Source: Paenibacillus etheri
GTDB lineage: Bacteria; Bacillota; Bacilli; Paenibacillales; Paenibacillaceae
Length of the DNA stretch: 64,000 bases
Reading direction: 5' to 3'
Assembly (NCBI RefSeq): GCF_001012825.1
Contig: NZ_LCZJ02000037.1
Location: 141,637 to 205,636, forward strand
The first letter of the stretch is position 1, and every line of letters starts with the position of its first letter. The notes under the pieces were generated by a model. The model did not search any database and was not told where the DNA came from. It was given only the letters and a program-made list of their open reading frames with translations. The translations under genes and the position numbers were made by a program. Below, one piece after another: positions 56,093-64,000 of this stretch.

Positions 56093-56665
56093 TCAAAAGA
56101 TGAATAGCAAGCCAAACCCCAATAATATAGCCCCGCCCAGCGCTTCCCCATATTCCCCGAGTCCACGACTGACATGCCGCCCAAGAAGTAGGCCAATAAT
56201 CGACATCAGACCTCCACAGGCACCAAAAGCTAATATGGTCAGAAGCACACCATTCACGAACATCCCTAAGGATACCCCAACGGAAAAAGAATCCACACTA
56301 ACACTTAGCGAAAGAAGCAGCATTCCCCATAAGGTTCGATGATTCATAGCTCGCGTACTTACCACTTCCGGACGAAAGGAGTTATACACCATATGTCCAC
56401 CTAACAGCACAAGTAGTCCTCCGGCAGCATAAGTCGTTACTTGACCTAGCAAATGTCCGACATAACTTCCTGTTAATAAACCTAGAAGAGGCATCAGCAT
56501 ATGAAAAAAAGCAATGAGCACACTCATTTGCAGAACATGCAACAGACGGATACCCTTCATCCCGATGCCTACACCAAGTGAAAAAGCATCCATCCCTAAG
56601 GCAATCGCCATTATAGCAATAGTAACCGTCTGCCCCCAACCGGCATATACATCTCCTATGCCCAT
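56093..56665 (-). CDS. mntP: Manganese efflux pump MntP family (YwlD)
   Basis: Small integral membrane transporter (190 residues, six predicted helices). It has two internal repeats with the conserved Asp-rich helix motifs GMDAFSLGVGIGM (first half) and SVDSFSVGVSLGMF (second half), which define MntP. It exports Mn2+ from the cytoplasm. ATG 56665, after GGGGGG, is preferred over the open start at 56728. No yybP-ykoY manganese riboswitch is visible upstream. Position between ywlC and ywlE is as in B. subtilis. Confidence 0.9.
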   Translation of the reverse strand: MGIGDVYAGWGQTVTIAIMAIALGMDAFSLGVGIGMKGIRLLHVLQMSVLIAFFHMLMPLLGLLTGSYVGHLLGQVTTYAAGGLLVLLGGHMVYNSFRPEVVSTRAMNHRTLWGMLLLSLSVSVDSFSVGVSLGMFVNGVLLTILAFGACGGLMSIIGLLLGRHVSRGLGEYGEALGGAILLGFGLLFIF

Positions 56666-56792
56666 GCTTAACCCCCCAAGTCCGAAATATCTTGTACAAC
56701 AACGATATGCGGACAAGGGTGTAATCATGACTTCATAGGCGATTTCAGATTCGAATAACCAGCGCTATAGCTGGATTTAAAAGGCGCCGTGG

Positions 56793-58040
56793 CTATCCGG
56801 CGTCAATGACGGAACCACCGGCGGCCTTCATAAGCCGGTTCATAATGGCAGCACCGAGGCCCGTATACGGACAAGCCTCGGCCAAGATGTAAGTCGCCCC
56901 CGCTTCATCGAAGCGCCGCAGCGCGGCATATAGGGAGCGCGCTCCTTCTTCCGGCGAGGATAACGAGCCGAGGGAAAGGACACAGGCGGCAGGATCGGCG
57001 GGATAGAGGGGCTTATGCTCCTCGAAGAGGAGTAAGCCCGTCACTTCGCCGCTTAATTGAGCCGCCTGAAGCAGACTCGCGGCTTCTTCCGCAACACGTT
57101 GCGTAGAAGATCCGCGCACTACGCCGAGCCAGCCGCGCGGCGCGTAGTGTGTGTACTTCATGCCCGGCGCGCGTGGTGCCGAGATGTCGGAAACAGCTTC
57201 TGTACTGTGACCTTCCCCCGGTGCAGGGACTACTGGAGCTTCCGCTGCTGCCGAAGCTCCAAATTCTTTAACCACAGCCGGCTCAGCAACAACTACTTCT
57301 GCTCCCACTACAGCAGCCAACTGCTCTGAAGTAATTCCGCCGGGACGCAGCACGGCAACTTTTCCATTAGACTGAACCTGCACCACAGTTGATTCCAGTC
57401 CAACTCCGGCAGCGCCGCCATCAAGAACGCCACCAATGTATCCGGCCAAATCTTCCATCACATGCGAAGCTAAGGTCGGGCTCGGACGACCCGAACGGTT
57501 AGCGCTGGGTGCCGCAACGGGACAGCCCGCTGCACTGATCAGCGCCAAAGCTACCGGATGATCAGGCATACGCACGCCTACTGTGTCCAGCCCTGCCGTC
57601 ACACAAGGTGACAAAACACCCTCACGAACAGGAAGCACGACTGTCAGCGGTCCAGGCCAATAGGCTTCCATTAATGCCGCAGCCGTAGGATGCACTTCTG
57701 TAACCAGCTCGTCCAAAGCACGCGGATCGGCAATATGCACGATTAGGGGATTGTCAGACGGTCGCCCTTTTGCCGCAAAAACAGCCTCAACCGCCGCTGT
57801 ATTCCTTGCATCTGCTCCAAGTCCATAGACCGTTTCGGTTGGAAAAGCGACCGTTCCGCCTTCACGAAGCATAGTTGCCGCCTCCACGATGGCTAACTTA
57901 TTCTCTTCACTTGGCTGAAGTACATCGGAATCCGGAGCTGCAGCTCCCAGTAAATCCAGTTCCCAATATACAGTCTCATTCCTATTTCCACTCCGCCGCT
58001 GAACGGCGAATAAAGGGGCGTTTGGTTCATTCATTCTCAT
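56793..58040 (-). CDS. ywlC: Threonylcarbamoyl-AMP synthase (Sua5/YwlC)
   Basis: Makes threonylcarbamoyl-AMP from threonine, bicarbonate and ATP for the t6A37 modification of tRNA. The YrdC domain (about residues 45-245) has GGTVAFPTETVYGLGADARN, KGRPSDNPLIVHI, YWPGPLTVVLP, VGVRMPDHPVALAL and APSANRSGRPSPT. The C-terminal Sua5 domain includes PRAPGMKYTHYAPRGWLGVV. The total of 415 residues is longer than the roughly 346 of B. subtilis YwlC, mainly from an N-terminal extension and a linker at 265-290. No strong ribosome binding site decides the start; GTG 58043, ATG 58040 and ATG 58034 are all possible. Confidence 0.92.
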   Translation of the reverse strand: MRMNEPNAPLFAVQRRSGNRNETVYWELDLLGAAAPDSDVLQPSEENKLAIVEAATMLREGGTVAFPTETVYGLGADARNTAAVEAVFAAKGRPSDNPLIVHIADPRALDELVTEVHPTAAALMEAYWPGPLTVVLPVREGVLSPCVTAGLDTVGVRMPDHPVALALISAAGCPVAAPSANRSGRPSPTLASHVMEDLAGYIGGVLDGGAAGVGLESTVVQVQSNGKVAVLRPGGITSEQLAAVVGAEVVVAEPAVVKEFGASAAAEAPVVPAPGEGHSTEAVSDISAPRAPGMKYTHYAPRGWLGVVRGSSTQRVAEEAASLLQAAQLSGEVTGLLLFEEHKPLYPADPAACVLSLGSLSSPEEGARSLYAALRRFDEAGATYILAEACPYTGLGAAIMNRLMKAAGGSVIDAG

Positions 58041-58102
58041 CACAGGCTTTCTTAAGGATATATATTGAATACTAGCTGTTATTCATTCCTTCTAATCTTA
58101 CC

Positions 58103-58130
58103 AAAAAGCGGCTCCAATGAAGGAGCCGCA
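58103..58130 (-). terminator. Terminator after spoIIR
   Basis: GCGGCTCC-ttcatt-GGAGCCGC, 8-bp perfect stem, then TTTTTGG. Confidence 0.95.
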
Positions 58131-58212
58131 GTCGATCTGCTTATGAAATAGTAACATATCTAGGTTCAAAACTATAGACCATTTCCGCAAAACCAAAGGT
58201 TCAGCTTCAGCA

Positions 58213-58968
58213 TTACGACCACAATCCACTAATCCAGTTCCAAAGGTTTTGCAGCAGTTCCCAAATGAAGAACCGCACCTCTGGCTCTGCCGAATCCGCT
58301 GCCGCAACATCCCCTGCCGAAGAATCCGCTTGTACAGCTGTTCCTACTGCTGGTTGTGCCTTAACTCCAGGATCTGCACTTGCAGCTGAAACGGTCTTCG
58401 GCCCTTTGTTAGCAGCAGGTGCTGCCGCATCTCCAGAGCCTGCATCAATAAAGCACAGCGGCGGAAACAGTACACACCACCAATTTTGCCCCTTGCCCTC
58501 ACCCAGCGTTACCCGTACAGCCTCGTACTCCCCAGCCGGATACACTGTACCACCGTATAATTTGGTCGGAAAAGGTACCACACCAAGCTCCACTTTATAG
58601 GTGTATTGGATGCCGCGTTTCTCAAGCTCCGATCCAACCAGTGCATTAAGCTCTGGTAGATGGGTTCTAATTAAAGCGCGTGCCTGCTCTAAGCTTTGCG
58701 GGGCCTCAAGTGCAGTTACCCACTGGTTCATTTGCTCCACGATCGTATCACGTATCTGCCGCTTCACTAGCTGATCTTGTGTTCCGTCCGAATTCGCCAG
58801 AATACGCAGCCGGATAGAATCCTGTGGAATCATTACTTCGGCTACTGCTGCATCGGTTTTTTGACCTTCCCAGGCCATGATAACGATCATAAAAAAACAA
58901 ATTAAAATGGCAGTATACTTAAAAGTTACACGTAAGGAATCTCTTTTATCCATATGATTATCGTTCAT
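58213..58968 (-). CDS. spoIIR: Stage II sporulation protein R (SpoIIR)
   Basis: Secreted from the forespore to activate SpoIIGA, which processes pro-SigE in the mother cell. The 251 residues include a membrane/signal segment (YTAILICFFMIVIMAW) and the SpoIIR core: SIRLRILANSDGTQDQLVKR, the VELGVVPFPTKLYGGTVYPAGEY segment (here cited as VPFPTKLYGGTVYPAGEYEA) and NWWCVLFPPLCFID. The C-terminal tail, about 65 residues rich in Ala, Pro and Ser, ends in FFIWELLQNLWNWISGLW. A SigF-type promoter is at 59005-59034. Confidence 0.95.
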   Translation of the reverse strand: MNDNHMDKRDSLRVTFKYTAILICFFMIVIMAWEGQKTDAAVAEVMIPQDSIRLRILANSDGTQDQLVKRQIRDTIVEQMNQWVTALEAPQSLEQARALIRTHLPELNALVGSELEKRGIQYTYKVELGVVPFPTKLYGGTVYPAGEYEAVRVTLGEGKGQNWWCVLFPPLCFIDAGSGDAAAPAANKGPKTVSAASADPGVKAQPAVGTAVQADSSAGDVAAADSAEPEVRFFIWELLQNLWNWISGLWS

Positions 58969-59004
58969 TTGTTGCAGCCCCTCTCCTCTTAACTCTCATG
59001 CTAG

Positions 59005-59034
59005 TAGTATGTCCAGAGATGAGAGACTGCAAAC
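59005..59034 (-). promoter_or_regulatory. SigF-type promoter of spoIIR
   Basis: GTTTG (59030-59034), 15-nt spacer, GGACATACTA (59005-59014): -10 fits GGnnAnnnTn; -35 is one base from the SigF pattern. Confidence 0.6.
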
Positions 59035-59051
59035 CTATGAATCTATTAAAT

Positions 59052-60236
59052 CTATAACTTCACAGCAAGTGCCTTAGGCAGCTGCAAATCATCCTCAACA
59101 TCCCGCCCATAAAGATGCACACTCATTACAATCCCCATGCAGGCCATATTAATTAAAAGAGACGTGCCTCCATAACTAATGAACGGAAGTGTAATTCCCG
59201 TTAGCGGCATTAGGCCGATAAAAGCTCCAATATTCTCTAAGATTTGATATAGCAGCATAGCCGTAATTCCAATAATTAAAAACGGACCACTACGCTCCCT
59301 ACTCTCTAGAGCAATCAGTATCATCCGATGGAGAAGAATAAAAAAGAGCAACAACAGCAGCGCTGAACCTACGAACCCAAACTCCTCCGCAACCTGTACG
59401 AATATGGCATCCGAATAGGTATATGGCACACGGTTACTCTGCACAGAGCTTCCTTGCGTGTACCCCTCGCCGCTCATCCCTCCAGAGGCAATAGCCACTT
59501 TAGCATTTTTCGTGTGATAGCTTGCATCATCTGACGCCAAATCAGGTACGAGCCAAGGATCAAACCGATCCACTAAATGCTTCCTGCCAAGGGTCTCCTC
59601 AAAAAAATATACCGCTTCATCATGATAGTGAATATAGCTCAGAATACCTGCAAGACCCAATCCGCCAACTATTAGTAAGCCGATGAGTGCATGTGAAATC
59701 TTAATATTCCCGATCCACAGAAGACCAATCAATATAACAATGTAACTTAGCGCATTCCCCAGATCATTCTGTACAATCACTATAGCAAAAGGGAGTAATG
59801 TAAGAAGCGCCAGCGGGACGACTCCCTTCCAGAAGGTTAGCGTGGCGCCTTGTTTACGGACCAGTATGGACGCAAGTAAAAGAATCAATATCAACTTAAA
59901 AAGCTCCGCAGGTTGAAAGCTAAGTCCAGCTATCTCTAGCCCTAATTGCGCACCGTTCTTTACCTTACCAAAAAAACTTACCGACACTAGCAGACCAATA
60001 CCCAAGATATAAATATAAAGAGCATATTTAACAAATATCCTATAGTCCACGAAGGTAAGCACAAAAAACGCTACAAACCCTACAATGTAGTATTTGAGCA
60101 TTTGTAGATGGAAACCATCTAGTTTCTGAACTAATCTACCATTAGTCACGCTGTATATCGAAAGAATACTAATGACCATCAGCATAACTAGAACAATAAG
60201 AATCACGCTATCGATCTTCTTGAGCTTTTCAAGCAT
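59052..60236 (-). CDS. RodA/FtsW family SEDS glycosyltransferase, copy 1
   Basis: Polytopic SEDS protein (394 residues, ten predicted helices) that polymerises lipid II into glycan strands together with a class B PBP. Typical motifs: SFQPAELFKLILIL, VQNDLGNALSYIVIL, NRVPYTYSDAIFVQVAEEFG (with the catalytic Asp in SDAIF) and the C-terminal PLTGITLPFISYGGTSLL. It is of RodA type, sharing KYALYIY and the extra periplasmic loop at about 200-245. ATG 60236 with AAGGGG is used. It is a tandem paralogue of the next gene with exactly the same length. Confidence 0.9.
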   Translation of the reverse strand: MLEKLKKIDSVILIVLVMLMVISILSIYSVTNGRLVQKLDGFHLQMLKYYIVGFVAFFVLTFVDYRIFVKYALYIYILGIGLLVSVSFFGKVKNGAQLGLEIAGLSFQPAELFKLILILLLASILVRKQGATLTFWKGVVPLALLTLLPFAIVIVQNDLGNALSYIVILIGLLWIGNIKISHALIGLLIVGGLGLAGILSYIHYHDEAVYFFEETLGRKHLVDRFDPWLVPDLASDDASYHTKNAKVAIASGGMSGEGYTQGSSVQSNRVPYTYSDAIFVQVAEEFGFVGSALLLLLFFILLHRMILIALESRERSGPFLIIGITAMLLYQILENIGAFIGLMPLTGITLPFISYGGTSLLINMACMGIVMSVHLYGRDVEDDLQLPKALAVKL

Positions 60237-60397
60237 ACGTAAACCCCTTACTCTATTAAGGTTCCAACCACCCTCACCCGAGGAAAGTCGCTCCTTTCTA
60301 TTGTAGAGCATTTAAGATCACAATTCCAAATTTATGTAATGCATCCGAATTAAGAGATTCATCTCCCAGATCAGAGGATGGACATTCTTTTGAAAAC

Positions 60398-60446
60398 AAA
60401 AACCGCCAGTTCCCATCCTTAAAAGATGGGGCTCTGACGGTTTTTT
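60398..60446 (-). terminator. Terminator between the two rodA-like genes
   Basis: AACCG-CAG-CCCATC ... GATGGG-CTG-CGGTT interrupted stem followed by TTTTTG. Confidence 0.9.
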
Positions 60447-60459
60447 AGTGATTAAGTAA

Positions 60460-61644
60460 TTATACCTGTTTGGTAGCTGCATAAGGAGTAGGCTTAGGCA
60501 AATCTTCCTCTACATCCTGACCATGCAAACGTACACTCATTACTAGACCAATGCTGGCCATGTTAATAAGCAGAGATGTACCCCCGAAGCTGATGAAAGG
60601 CAACGTGATACCTGTCAAAGGCATCAAGCCAATAAACGCGCCGATATTCTCAAAAATCTGATACAGCATCATCGCTACAATGCCGACGATCAGAAATGGA
60701 CCCGCTCGATCCCTGGATTCCAGCGCAATCAGAATCATTCGGTGAATCAGGATAAAATACAGCAGCAGCACGAACGCAGAACCTACAAATCCAAATTCCT
60801 CGGCAATCTGCACAAAGATAGAGTCTGAATACGTATAAGGCACTCGATCCGTCTGAACAGAGCTACCGTTCATATAGCCTTCTCCACTCATCCCACCTGA
60901 GGCAATCGCAAGCTTAGCGTTTTTGGTATGATAAAGAGCTTTCGCTGTCGCTTTGTCCGGAACTAGCCAAGGATCAAAACGTTCAATCCAGTGCGACCGG
61001 CCAATATCGTTAAGGAACGTTTTAATTTCATCATGATAATGGATATAACTCATAATTCCGGCAATCGCAGAGCTTGCAATAATCACCAGGCCGATTAATG
61101 CGTGAGTGTACTTAATATTGCCAATCCACAACAGACCCGCAAGAATCACAATATAAGACAAGGCATTCCCAAGGTCATTCTGTGTAAGGACAATAAGAAA
61201 CGGAAATAAGGTCAAGAGGCCCAGCGGCACAACATCCCGCCAAAACAAAAGCTTATTCTTATTTTTACGGACGAGCATCGCTGCCAGAAATAAAATCAAT
61301 ATTAGTTTAAATAGCTCAGCAGGCTGAAGGCTCAGTCCTCCAGGGAGGGACAACCAGCCTTGGGCATTATTTTTGGTCTCGCCCAAAAAGCTGACGAGGA
61401 CCAAGATACCTATCCCAAACAAATAAATATATAGTGCGTACTTCACTAAAATTCTGTAATCCAAAAAGGTCATTCCAATAAAAGCAATAAAGCCAATTGC
61501 ATAATACATCATCATACGGATATGATGTCCGTCCAGCTTTTCTCTTCCATGAGTCACACTATATATGGCGAAGATGCTGACAATCATGAGTAATAACAGA
61601 ACGACTACGATAGCACCATCAATTTTTTTAATCTTCTGAAGCAC
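60460..61644 (-). CDS. RodA/FtsW family SEDS glycosyltransferase, copy 2
   Basis: Second SEDS protein (394 residues) with the same architecture as its neighbour: LSLQPAELFKLILILFLAAM, TQNDLGNALSYIVILAGLLW, DRVPYTYSDSIFVQIAEEFG and PLTGITLPFISFGGTSLLIN. By eye the two are similar along the full length, with the main differences in the membrane helices and the periplasmic loop at about 225-245. The start is GTG 61644, 6-7 nt after GGGAGG, giving MLQKIKKIDGAI. A terminator stands between the two genes, so they are separately controlled duplicates rather than an operon. Confidence 0.9.
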   Translation of the reverse strand: MLQKIKKIDGAIVVVLLLLMIVSIFAIYSVTHGREKLDGHHIRMMMYYAIGFIAFIGMTFLDYRILVKYALYIYLFGIGILVLVSFLGETKNNAQGWLSLPGGLSLQPAELFKLILILFLAAMLVRKNKNKLLFWRDVVPLGLLTLFPFLIVLTQNDLGNALSYIVILAGLLWIGNIKYTHALIGLVIIASSAIAGIMSYIHYHDEIKTFLNDIGRSHWIERFDPWLVPDKATAKALYHTKNAKLAIASGGMSGEGYMNGSSVQTDRVPYTYSDSIFVQIAEEFGFVGSAFVLLLYFILIHRMILIALESRDRAGPFLIVGIVAMMLYQIFENIGAFIGLMPLTGITLPFISFGGTSLLINMASIGLVMSVRLHGQDVEEDLPKPTPYAATKQV

Positions 61645-61785
61645 GTTCTGCCTCCCTACTCTATATCTGGGCTTTCTTTTACGGTTCACTAAGAAGTCCG
61701 GTTACATTCTATTGTAAAGGAAGTCGGATTGAAAATACAATTTCACTCCCCCGAACAACAGGAGTCCCCTGCACAGCATGCAGTA

Positions 61786-62784
61786 TTATCGCGCTATACC
61801 TAGCACATGACGTGGAATTCCAGCCAGGTCATTCACGGTGATGATCTCTTCCCAATGGCCCGCCGCCTCTAGTAGCGCAGCTACTTGCTCGGCTTGTCCC
61901 ATGCCGAGTTCAAAGCCGATCAGGCGCGGCGGTGCCGGGAGCAGCGTCAGCTGCTCAATCATGCGGCGGTACGGGTCCAGCCCGTCCGCTCCGCCATCCA
62001 GCGCAGTGCGCGGCTCATGATCGCGCACCTCACGCTGTAACCCGGCGATATCCTCGCCGGGAATGTAAGGCGGGTTGGAGACGAGGATATCCGTCTCCAT
62101 TCCCGCAAACGGCTCGAGCAGATCGCCGAGCCGAAAGTCCACGGCTGTGCCATTGCGCAACGCGTTGCGCTCGGCCACAGCCAAGGCCGCCGGCGAAATA
62201 TCGCCGGCGTAGACCCGCCACGCCGGCGCTTCCGCCGCCAGCGTGACGGAGATCGCTCCGCTGCCGGCGCCGATGTCGACGGCGGTCAGCGGCCGTGCGA
62301 CGCGTACGTTCTCTGCGCCGCACGCATGTTCCTGCCCCGCTGCTAGCGAAGCAGCGTCTTCTTCCTGCGCCGCTTCACTCGGCGCAACCGTGCCGTCCGG
62401 CCAGAGCTCCGCACCGTACCGCAAAATCGCCTCGACCAGAAGCTCCGTCTCTGGCCGCGGGATCAGCACATCAGGCGTCACTTCAAAAGGACGCCCGTAG
62501 AACTCTTGCTCACCGATGATATACTGCACCGGTTCGCCCATGCTCCGGCGGGTAACGCCCGCCTCCCATGCTTCCTTGACCGCAGCTGGAAAAGAATCCG
62601 CCAGCGCCATATAATACGCCGCTCCGGACAAGCCAAGCACATGCTCCAGCAGTAATTGCGCACTGCGCTGCGGTTCATTACAACCGCTCTGGCTCAAAAA
62701 AGAAGAAGCCTCCGCAAAGGCTTCCCGGATGCTTTTCACTTCCGACATGACAAATACGCCATCGTTCAAAGCATTATTATCCAT
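61786..62784 (-). CDS. prmC: Peptide chain release factor glutamine methyltransferase PrmC
   Basis: Methylates the Gln of the GGQ motif in release factors, including the PrfA encoded just upstream. The 332 residues are longer than usual (about 285). The N-terminal helical domain and [13 protein letters not shown] are followed by an Ala/Glu-rich insertion of about 35 residues (about 125-160). Then come the SAM motif [15 protein letters not shown] and the catalytic [13 protein letters not shown]. The ATG 62784 overlaps the prfA stop by 8 nt, so translation is coupled; ATG 62748 is an alternative. The middle of the gene (about 61930-62400) is very GC-rich. Confidence 0.94.
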   Translation of the reverse strand: MDNNALNDGVFVMSEVKSIREAFAEASSFLSQSGCNEPQRSAQLLLEHVLGLSGAAYYMALADSFPAAVKEAWEAGVTRRSMGEPVQYIIGEQEFYGRPFEVTPDVLIPRPETELLVEAILRYGAELWPDGTVAPSEAAQEEDAASLAAGQEHACGAENVRVARPLTAVDIGAGSGAISVTLAAEAPAWRVYAGDISPAALAVAERNALRNGTAVDFRLGDLLEPFAGMETDILVSNPPYIPGEDIAGLQREVRDHEPRTALDGGADGLDPYRRMIEQLTLLPAPPRLIGFELGMGQAEQVAALLEAAGHWEEIITVNDLAGIPRHVLGIAR

Positions 62785-63850
62785 TGTCCATACTATCCAT
62801 CAAATCAGCTTGTTCAGCAATTGAAAGAGCCGAAATAATTTCAGTGATTTCTCCGTTCATAACCTGCTCCAAACGGTGCAGCGTCAAGCCAATGCGATGG
62901 TCTGTAACCCGGCTCTGCGGGAAGTTATACGTCCGGATACGTTCACTACGATCACCCGTACCTACTTTACTCTTCCGTTCACCAGCATACTTTGCTTCTT
63001 CTTCCTGCCGCTTCAAATCGGAGATACGGGCACGAAGCACTTGAAGCGCTTTTTCCTTATTGGAGTTCTGTGACTTACCGTCCTGACAAGTAGCAACGAT
63101 GCCCGTAGGTACATGGGTTACACGTACTGCAGACTTGGTCGTATTTACAGACTGTCCGCCTGCACCACTTGAACAGAAGGTATCCACACGAATATCTTTA
63201 TCATGAATTTCAATCTCAAATGCTTCAGCTTCCGGCATCACCGATACTGTAGAAGTAGAGGTATGAATACGTCCACCAGATTCAGTCGCTGGGATACGTT
63301 GTACGCGATGCGCACCACTCTCGTATTTCAGCTTACTGTATGCACCGCGGCCGTTAATAAGGAAGATTACCTCTTTAAATCCACCAAGGTCACTCGCGTT
63401 AACATCCATTAGCTCCACGCGCCAGCCTTGTGAATCCGCAAACCGGGTGTACATCCGATAAAGATCGGAAGCGAACAATGCTGCTTCATCTCCGCCCGCT
63501 GCACCACGAATTTCGACGATTACGTTCTTATCATCATTCGGGTCTTTAGGCAGTAGCAATACACGGATTTGCTCTTCCAGCTCTACCTGACGTTTGGAAA
63601 GGTCGTCAATTTCCATCTTGACCATTTCCTTCATCTCATCATCAAGCTTTTCGCCTTGCATCTGCTTAGCAGCTTCAAGCTCTTCCATTACATTCTTATA
63701 TTCAGTATACGCCTCAAAAGCAGGCTGTAGGTCTGATTGTTCTTTGGAATAATCCCTCAGTTTCTTACTGTCGTTTGCAACATCCGGATCACAAAGCAGT
63801 TCACTGAGCTTCTCATAGCGGTCCGCCAGGGATTGCAATCGGTCCAACAA
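62777..63850 (-). CDS. prfA: Peptide chain release factor 1
   Basis: Recognises UAA and UAG stop codons and releases the peptide (357 residues). The GGQ loop is in [21 protein letters not shown], and the anticodon-like PAT-type motif lies in [20 protein letters not shown]-terminal [15 protein letters not shown] is nearly as in B. subtilis. The start is TTG at 63850, 7 nt after GAGAGGTG; the second codon is TTG too. A promoter is at 63936. prfA-prmC overlap, as in most Bacilli. Confidence 0.97.
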   Translation of the reverse strand: MLDRLQSLADRYEKLSELLCDPDVANDSKKLRDYSKEQSDLQPAFEAYTEYKNVMEELEAAKQMQGEKLDDEMKEMVKMEIDDLSKRQVELEEQIRVLLLPKDPNDDKNVIVEIRGAAGGDEAALFASDLYRMYTRFADSQGWRVELMDVNASDLGGFKEVIFLINGRGAYSKLKYESGAHRVQRIPATESGGRIHTSTSTVSVMPEAEAFEIEIHDKDIRVDTFCSSGAGGQSVNTTKSAVRVTHVPTGIVATCQDGKSQNSNKEKALQVLRARISDLKRQEEEAKYAGERKSKVGTGDRSERIRTYNFPQSRVTDHRIGLTLHRLEQVMNGEITEIISALSIAEQADLMDSMDNG

Positions 63851-63935
63851 GGGAATTCACCTCTCCTAGTTCAATTTCAAATTCGCAAATAAAGCGATTA
63901 AAACATATGTCATAAAAATAGATATACGACTTTAT

Positions 63936-63944
63936 ATTATACCA
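63936..63944 (-). promoter_or_regulatory. Extended -10 promoter of prfA-prmC
   Basis: TGG-TATAAT on the minus strand, 85 nt before the prfA start; no clear -35. Confidence 0.5.
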
Positions 63945-64000
63945 AAGATATTGTGAAATGGCTACAGTTCTGTACGCGTAAATACCTTAATAAATGACTT

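Noticed and set aside
56666..56792. yybP-ykoY manganese riboswitch expected near mntP
   Set aside because: The region upstream of mntP is the ywlC-mntP junction; no conserved GGGGAGUA-type core was found.

Overview
The window is a low-to-mid GC Firmicute chromosome segment that looks like Paenibacillus. Every protein gene I can support lies on the minus strand. The basis for the assignment: endospore genes (spoIID, spoIIQ, spoIIR, spoIIID and an alpha/beta small acid-soluble spore protein), flagellar and ComF competence genes, DegS-DegU, SLH-domain surface proteins with CsaB, and Bacillus-like gene order. No tRNA, rRNA, CRISPR array, phage or insertion sequence was found.

Layout, left to right (transcription runs right to left). 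1-9.2 kb: flagellar hook-filament junction and chaperone genes (flgL partial, flgK, flgN, flgM, yvyF), DNA uptake genes comFC and comFA, a short glycosyltransferase-like gene, and degU-degS. 9.3-27.1 kb: a surface-protein region with a secreted phosphodiester glycosidase-like protein, three large SLH proteins (one is probably the main S-layer protein), metK, a spore SASP and two unknown small genes. 27.3-34.9 kb: tagO/wecA-like, tagA-like, csaB, a DUF5693 membrane protein, a phosphohexomutase and fabZ. CsaB pyruvylates the wall polymer that SLH domains bind, so the 12-32 kb region forms an S-layer production and anchoring module. 35-41 kb: an EpuA-like protein, flhP, flhO, mbl, spoIIID, spoIIQ, spoIID. 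41-51 kb: murA, ywzB and the whole F-type ATP synthase operon (atpZ, I, B, E, F, H, A, G, D, C). 51-64 kb: wecB/mnaA, upp, glyA, ywlG, ywlE, mntP, ywlC, spoIIR, two tandem rodA/ftsW-like genes, prmC and prfA.

The most informative signals are not coding. (1) A ZTP (pfl) riboswitch with an abutting terminator lies upstream of ywlG-glyA and ties the uncharacterised ywlG to one-carbon metabolism. (2) A family of about 40-nt hairpin repeats sits just upstream of ribosome binding sites in the atp and flagellar operons; its stems covary and its G-U pairs fit the mRNA strand. (3) A second family of about 100-nt two-hairpin elements occurs in four intergenic regions, always in the same orientation. 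(4) A SigD-type promoter is embedded in a terminator hairpin before flgM. (5) metK has an attenuator-like leader with no visible S-box core. (6) fabZ has a structured leader. Sporulation promoters of SigE and SigF type are visible before spoIIID, spoIIQ and spoIIR.

Where the ribosome binding site decides the start, I moved it from the longest open frame; several essential genes then begin with TTG or GTG (metK, prfA, atpA, atpC, spoIIID, one rodA). All family calls are from reading the sequence; no database search was run.
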